Source: Euborellia annulipes
Taxonomy: Eukaryota; Arthropoda; Insecta; Dermaptera; Anisolabididae
NCBI GenBank assembly: GCA_023213315.1
Contig: JAKCPI010016431.1
Location: forward strand, 62,001-126,000
Direction: 5' to 3'
Length of the DNA: 64,000 bases
A program made the position numbers and the translations under genes. The notes under the pieces are model-generated. The model saw only the letters and a list, made by a program, of their open reading frames with translations, did not search any database and was not told where the DNA came from. This document shows, one piece after another, positions 60,963-64,000 of the stretch. Every line of letters starts with the position of its first letter. Position 1 is the stretch's first letter.

Positions 60963-61259
60963 TTAGGTTAGAAACCAGATGTAATAGCCTAAAAGCATGA
61001 GAGGCCATGCTACCCATGGGCTAAATAACCATTTCCATAACCAGAAGTTTGGTACAAAACCCACTCCATAAATGAAACCACCAGAAATACCAATCATTAC
61101 CAACATGAGTTGACTATGATTGTAGTGTCCATTTGCATCTAACATGAGTGAAGGGTAAACAAGCAAAATTGCAGCAAGAGGCAATGCCAACAGAAATGAA
61201 AGGGCCATTGCGAATGCTTGAACTTTTCGATGATTTGATGCTGTCATTGCTTTTGCCAT
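60963..61259 (-). CDS. ybgE: Cyd operon protein YbgE
   Basis: 98 residues with three membrane helices, including FAMALSFLLALPLAAILLVY and the C-terminal LFSPWVAWPLMLLGYYIWFL. Length, three-helix plan and position right after cydX fit YbgE, an accessory of the bd oxidase of uncertain role. Last gene of the leftward operon, ending at a terminator. Confidence 0.85.
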   Translation of the reverse strand: MAKAMTASNHRKVQAFAMALSFLLALPLAAILLVYPSLMLDANGHYNHSQLMLVMIGISGGFIYGVGFVPNFWLWKWLFSPWVAWPLMLLGYYIWFLT

Positions 61260-61262
61260 GAT

Positions 61263-61364
61263 TTATTCCTCATCTAAATTTTGATGATGTTCGATATAAA
61301 GTGCACTAAGTACACCTGCAAAACATGCCATCAAAATGCCAAGGATCCATGCGAAATACCACAT
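61263..61364 (-). CDS. cydX: Cytochrome bd small subunit CydX
   Basis: 33 residues: MWYFAWILGILMACFAGVLS followed by a short charged tail (IEHHQNLDEE). The MWYFAWILG start is the CydX signature. It lies between cydB (10 bases upstream) and ybgE (3 bases downstream). CydX is a single-helix subunit needed for stability and activity of the bd oxidase. GGAGAAGC ribosome site. Confidence 0.93.
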   Translation of the reverse strand: MWYFAWILGILMACFAGVLSALYIEHHQNLDEE

Positions 61365-61374
61365 TTGCTTCTCC

Positions 61375-62521
61375 TTAATACAAGCTATGCGAGTTTGACT
61401 CGATGTGTTTGTTGGTAATGACGCCCCACATTTTGTAATAAGACCAACTGGTATAGATCAAAATGAGTGGTACAAAAATGCCAGCCGCTACAGTCATAAC
61501 GCCTAAAGTAAGGTGGCTTGAGACAGCATCCCACATCGTCAAGCTAGAATTAGGATTAATACTAGATGGAAGCAAGAACGGAAATAGGGCAAAACCTGCG
61601 GTTAAAATCGCTCCTACAATCATTAAACTTGTGCCAGTAAAACTTAAGCCTGCTTTTGCTTTTGAAGATGCAAAAACTGCAATGATTGCGCCTAATATTG
61701 CAAGAACTGGGGCAACTTTAGTAATTGGATAGGTACTGTAGTTGTTCATCCAGCCAGGGTTGTTATTTGTAACTACCTCTTTTGCTAAAGGGTTGAGTGC
61801 AACATTTGGATCAATAGCAACTGCATAGCTATAACCCGGTACTTGCCCAAAATACAGCCATGCCCCAATAACAAGGAAACAAATTAAAAATATAACTGCC
61901 ATGATCTGGGTTGCTTTGGCAGAACGTTGCTTTTAAAGCGTTGTCTGTGCGCAACATGAGCCATGCACCGCCATGGGCACAAAGCATTGATAGACTGACA
62001 ATGCCGCAAACTAAGGCGAACGGATTTAAAAGAGCAAAAAAACTGCCAGTATATTCAGAGCGTAAAGTGTCATCTAAACCAAAAGGTAAGCCTAGAAACA
62101 AATTACCAAAGGCTACACCGAACACAAGCGCTGGAACAGCACCGCCAATGCATAGGCCCCAATCCCATGAATTACGCCATTTGGTGTTTTCAAGTTTTGA
62201 ACGGTAATCGAAGCCGACTGGTCGCAGGAAAAGTGCGAATAAAACCAACAGCAGTGCCCAATACATACCAGAGAAAGCTACAGCATATACCATCGGCCAT
62301 GCGGCAAATAATGCACCACCAGCGGTAATAAACCACACCTGATTGCCATCCCAGTGCGGTGCAATAGTATTGATAGCGGCACGGCGTTCGTTATCAGTTT
62401 TTCCAACGAAAGGCATGAGGGCCATAGAACCCATATCGAAACCGTCAGTGAGAGCGAACCCGATCAGAAGTACGCCAACTAACACCCACCAAATGATTTT
62501 TAATAGTTCATATTCAATCAT
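61375..62521 (-). CDS. cydB: Cytochrome bd ubiquinol oxidase subunit II; one frameshift
   Basis: Starts [40 protein letters not shown] and WDGNQVWFITAGGALFAAWP are CydB landmarks. A slip near 61929-61935 (ALKA to RSAKATQIMAVIF) joins the C-terminal half. About 381 residues, nine helices. Its ATG overlaps the cydA stop (ATGA). Partner of CydA; the bd oxidase reduces O2 at high affinity. Confidence 0.94.
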
Positions 62522-64000
62522 GATAAAGCCTCCCCATTAACAGCTGTTTTCGGTTCCTGCTTTTCAAAATGGTATTTACCAGTGTGGAGAGAGCTTGGCC
62601 CTAAGCGAGCGAATTTGATCATTAAATACATTTCAATAATTAAAAGAACTGTATAGAAGGCAGCTAAAGCAATTATAGAACCCCATACATCACCAGTACT
62701 TAAGCTAGAAGTAGAGAGGTGGGTTGGTAAGATTTCACCAATAGACCATGGTTGACGACCGCCCTCAGCTACATACCAACCTGTTTGGGCAGCAATCCAA
62801 GGAAGAGGCAGTGCAAACAATGCATATTTCAGTAGCCAAGGTTTATTTTCGGCATTTCTTTTTGCTACCGCCCAAGTTGCTAAAATGAATAAAAGCAACA
62901 TTAAGAAACCTGAAGCTACCATTGCACGAAAAGAGAAGAAGAGAGCTGTAACATTTGGAACCGTGTCTTTTACAGCAGCTTGAATGTGTTGCTCTTTCGC
63001 ATCAACTACATTTGGTGCATATTTTTTAAGAAGAAGGCCATAACCTAAATCTTTTTGATTTTTTTCAAATGAAGCCAATAACTCTGGCGAGCGATCACCG
63101 GCACGTAGTTTTTCAAGTTCAGCATAGGCAAGCATACCGTTACGAATACGAACTTCGTGCTGTTGCATGAGATCTTTTAGGCCAGTAACTTCTTTTGTTG
63201 TTGAGCGAGTTGCAATTAAACCTAATGCATATGGAATTTTAACTGCATAATCTGTCTGCATTTTTTTCATGGTTCGGTATACCAAATAAAGTAAATGGAG
63301 CTGGAGCAGGGTGAGTATCCCATTCAGCTTCAATTGCAGCCAGTTTGGTTTTTTGAACATCACCTAATTCATAGCCAGATTCATCCCCGAGTAAAATCAC
63401 TGAAAGTGTAGATGCAAGACCGAAAATTGCAGCAATTGCAAAAGAACGACGGGCGAAAGGAAGATCCCGTTTTTTAAGCAAGTAGTAGCTTGAGATAGTT
63501 AGTACGAAAATTGCACCAGTTACATAGCCCGCAGATACGGTATGTACGAATTTAACCTGAGCTACTGGGTTAAAGATAAGCGCGCCGAAATCGACTAATT
63601 CCATACGCATAGTTTCAAAATTGAACTCAGCACCTACTGGGTTTTGCATCCATCCATTAGCTACTAAAATCCAGAGTGCTGACATGTTAGAACCAAGCGC
63701 AACTAACCATGTTACTCCTAGATGCTGAACCTTACTTAAGCGGTCCCATCCAAAGAAGAATAAACCAATAAAGGTCGACTCAAGAAAGAATGCCATAAGG
63801 CCTTCGATTGCTAATGGCGCACCAAAAATATCACCGACATAATGTGAGTAATAAGCCCAGTTCGTTCCAAACTGAAACTCCATTGTTAAACCAGTCGTTA
63901 CCCCTAACGCAAAGTTAATACCAAATAGTTTTCCCCAAAATTTAGTCATATCTTTATAAATTTCTTTACCAGAAATGACATAGGTGGTTTCCATAATGGC
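62518..64000 (-). CDS. cydA: Cytochrome bd ubiquinol oxidase subunit I, 5' end outside the window; one frameshift
   Basis: The frame is open to the right edge: [20 protein letters not shown] corresponds to about residue 35 of E. coli CydA, so roughly the first 33 codons, with the haem b595 ligand His19, are missing. Visible: [40 protein letters not shown] (Glu residues for the proton path), [12 protein letters not shown] (His186 type), [20 protein letters not shown] and [13 protein letters not shown] (quinol-side loop). One A must be dropped in the T7 run near 63260-63266. It is the first gene of cydABX-ybgE seen here. Confidence 0.95.

Noticed and set aside
61375..64000. cydA and cydB as pseudogenes
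   Set aside because: Each needs only one base changed in a short run, and operon overlaps are intact, so sequence error is more likely than decay.

Overview
The window is bacterial chromosome, AT-rich with short intergenic regions and many hairpin-plus-U terminators. Gene content points to Acinetobacter, most likely the A. calcoaceticus-baumannii group: a soluble PQQ glucose dehydrogenase of the A. calcoaceticus type, the recA-recX-ffs-cpoB neighbourhood, a FruB with EIIA, HPr and EI fused, and cydABX-ybgE. Species is inferred from protein recognition only. The sequence carries a very high load of one-base frameshifts, mostly in homopolymers. They also break ftsY (three shifts), argD, cydA and cydB, genes a living Acinetobacter is not expected to lose. 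I therefore read most of them as base-calling errors of a pyrosequencing-type assembly. Such genes are given as single features spanning the broken frames, with the probable slip position stated.

Layout. 1-3.5 kb is core: cpoB (partial), 4.5S RNA, recX, recA with a leader hairpin, hslR and yrfG. About 3.5-24.0 kb is an integrated island of about 20.4 kb. It is bounded by a diverged direct repeat of the yrfG promoter and first codons, and begins with a P4-type integrase and an AlpA-like regulator. Its left half is phage-like and decayed: small phage genes, a C4-like antisense RNA in front of a KilA-C-type antirepressor, a coupled trio that includes an N-truncated portal gene, a DUF6602 fragment and a umuC tail. 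Mixed in are unusual cargo genes: a secreted permuted NlpC/P60-like protein with a membrane HEAT-like partner, and a heme-oxygenase-like diiron oxidase coupled to a YdcZ-type permease. Its right half (15.7-23.7 kb) is a thiol/electrophile stress cassette: glutathione reductase, MFS transporter, TetR regulator, OsmC-like, AhpD-like, SDR, thioredoxin, Old Yellow Enzyme and a DsbA/FrnE-like protein. Two near-identical palindromes that could bind the TetR protein lie in its promoters.

24-30 kb holds a GNAT gene and a kynurenine-degradation cluster (Lrp-type regulator, kynU, amino-acid permease, KynB-like hydrolase). 30-41 kb carries a subtilisin-like protease, SulP transporter, SRAP protein, soluble glucose dehydrogenase, universal stress protein, a GGDEF-EAL protein and a MarR regulator. 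41-47 kb is the fructose PTS operon fruBKA. 47-58 kb is mixed housekeeping (brnQ, map, LysR, grxD, argD, CBS protein, small membrane proteins). 58-64 kb has ftsY, a nitroreductase, a DUF2057 protein and the cytochrome bd operon cydABX-ybgE, with cydA running off the right edge.

The items most worth a second look are the C4-like RNA/antirepressor switch (9.14-9.24 kb), the diverged promoter-plus-5'-end repeat bounding the island, the oxidase-permease pair with an in-frame stop, and the palindrome-linked redox cassette.
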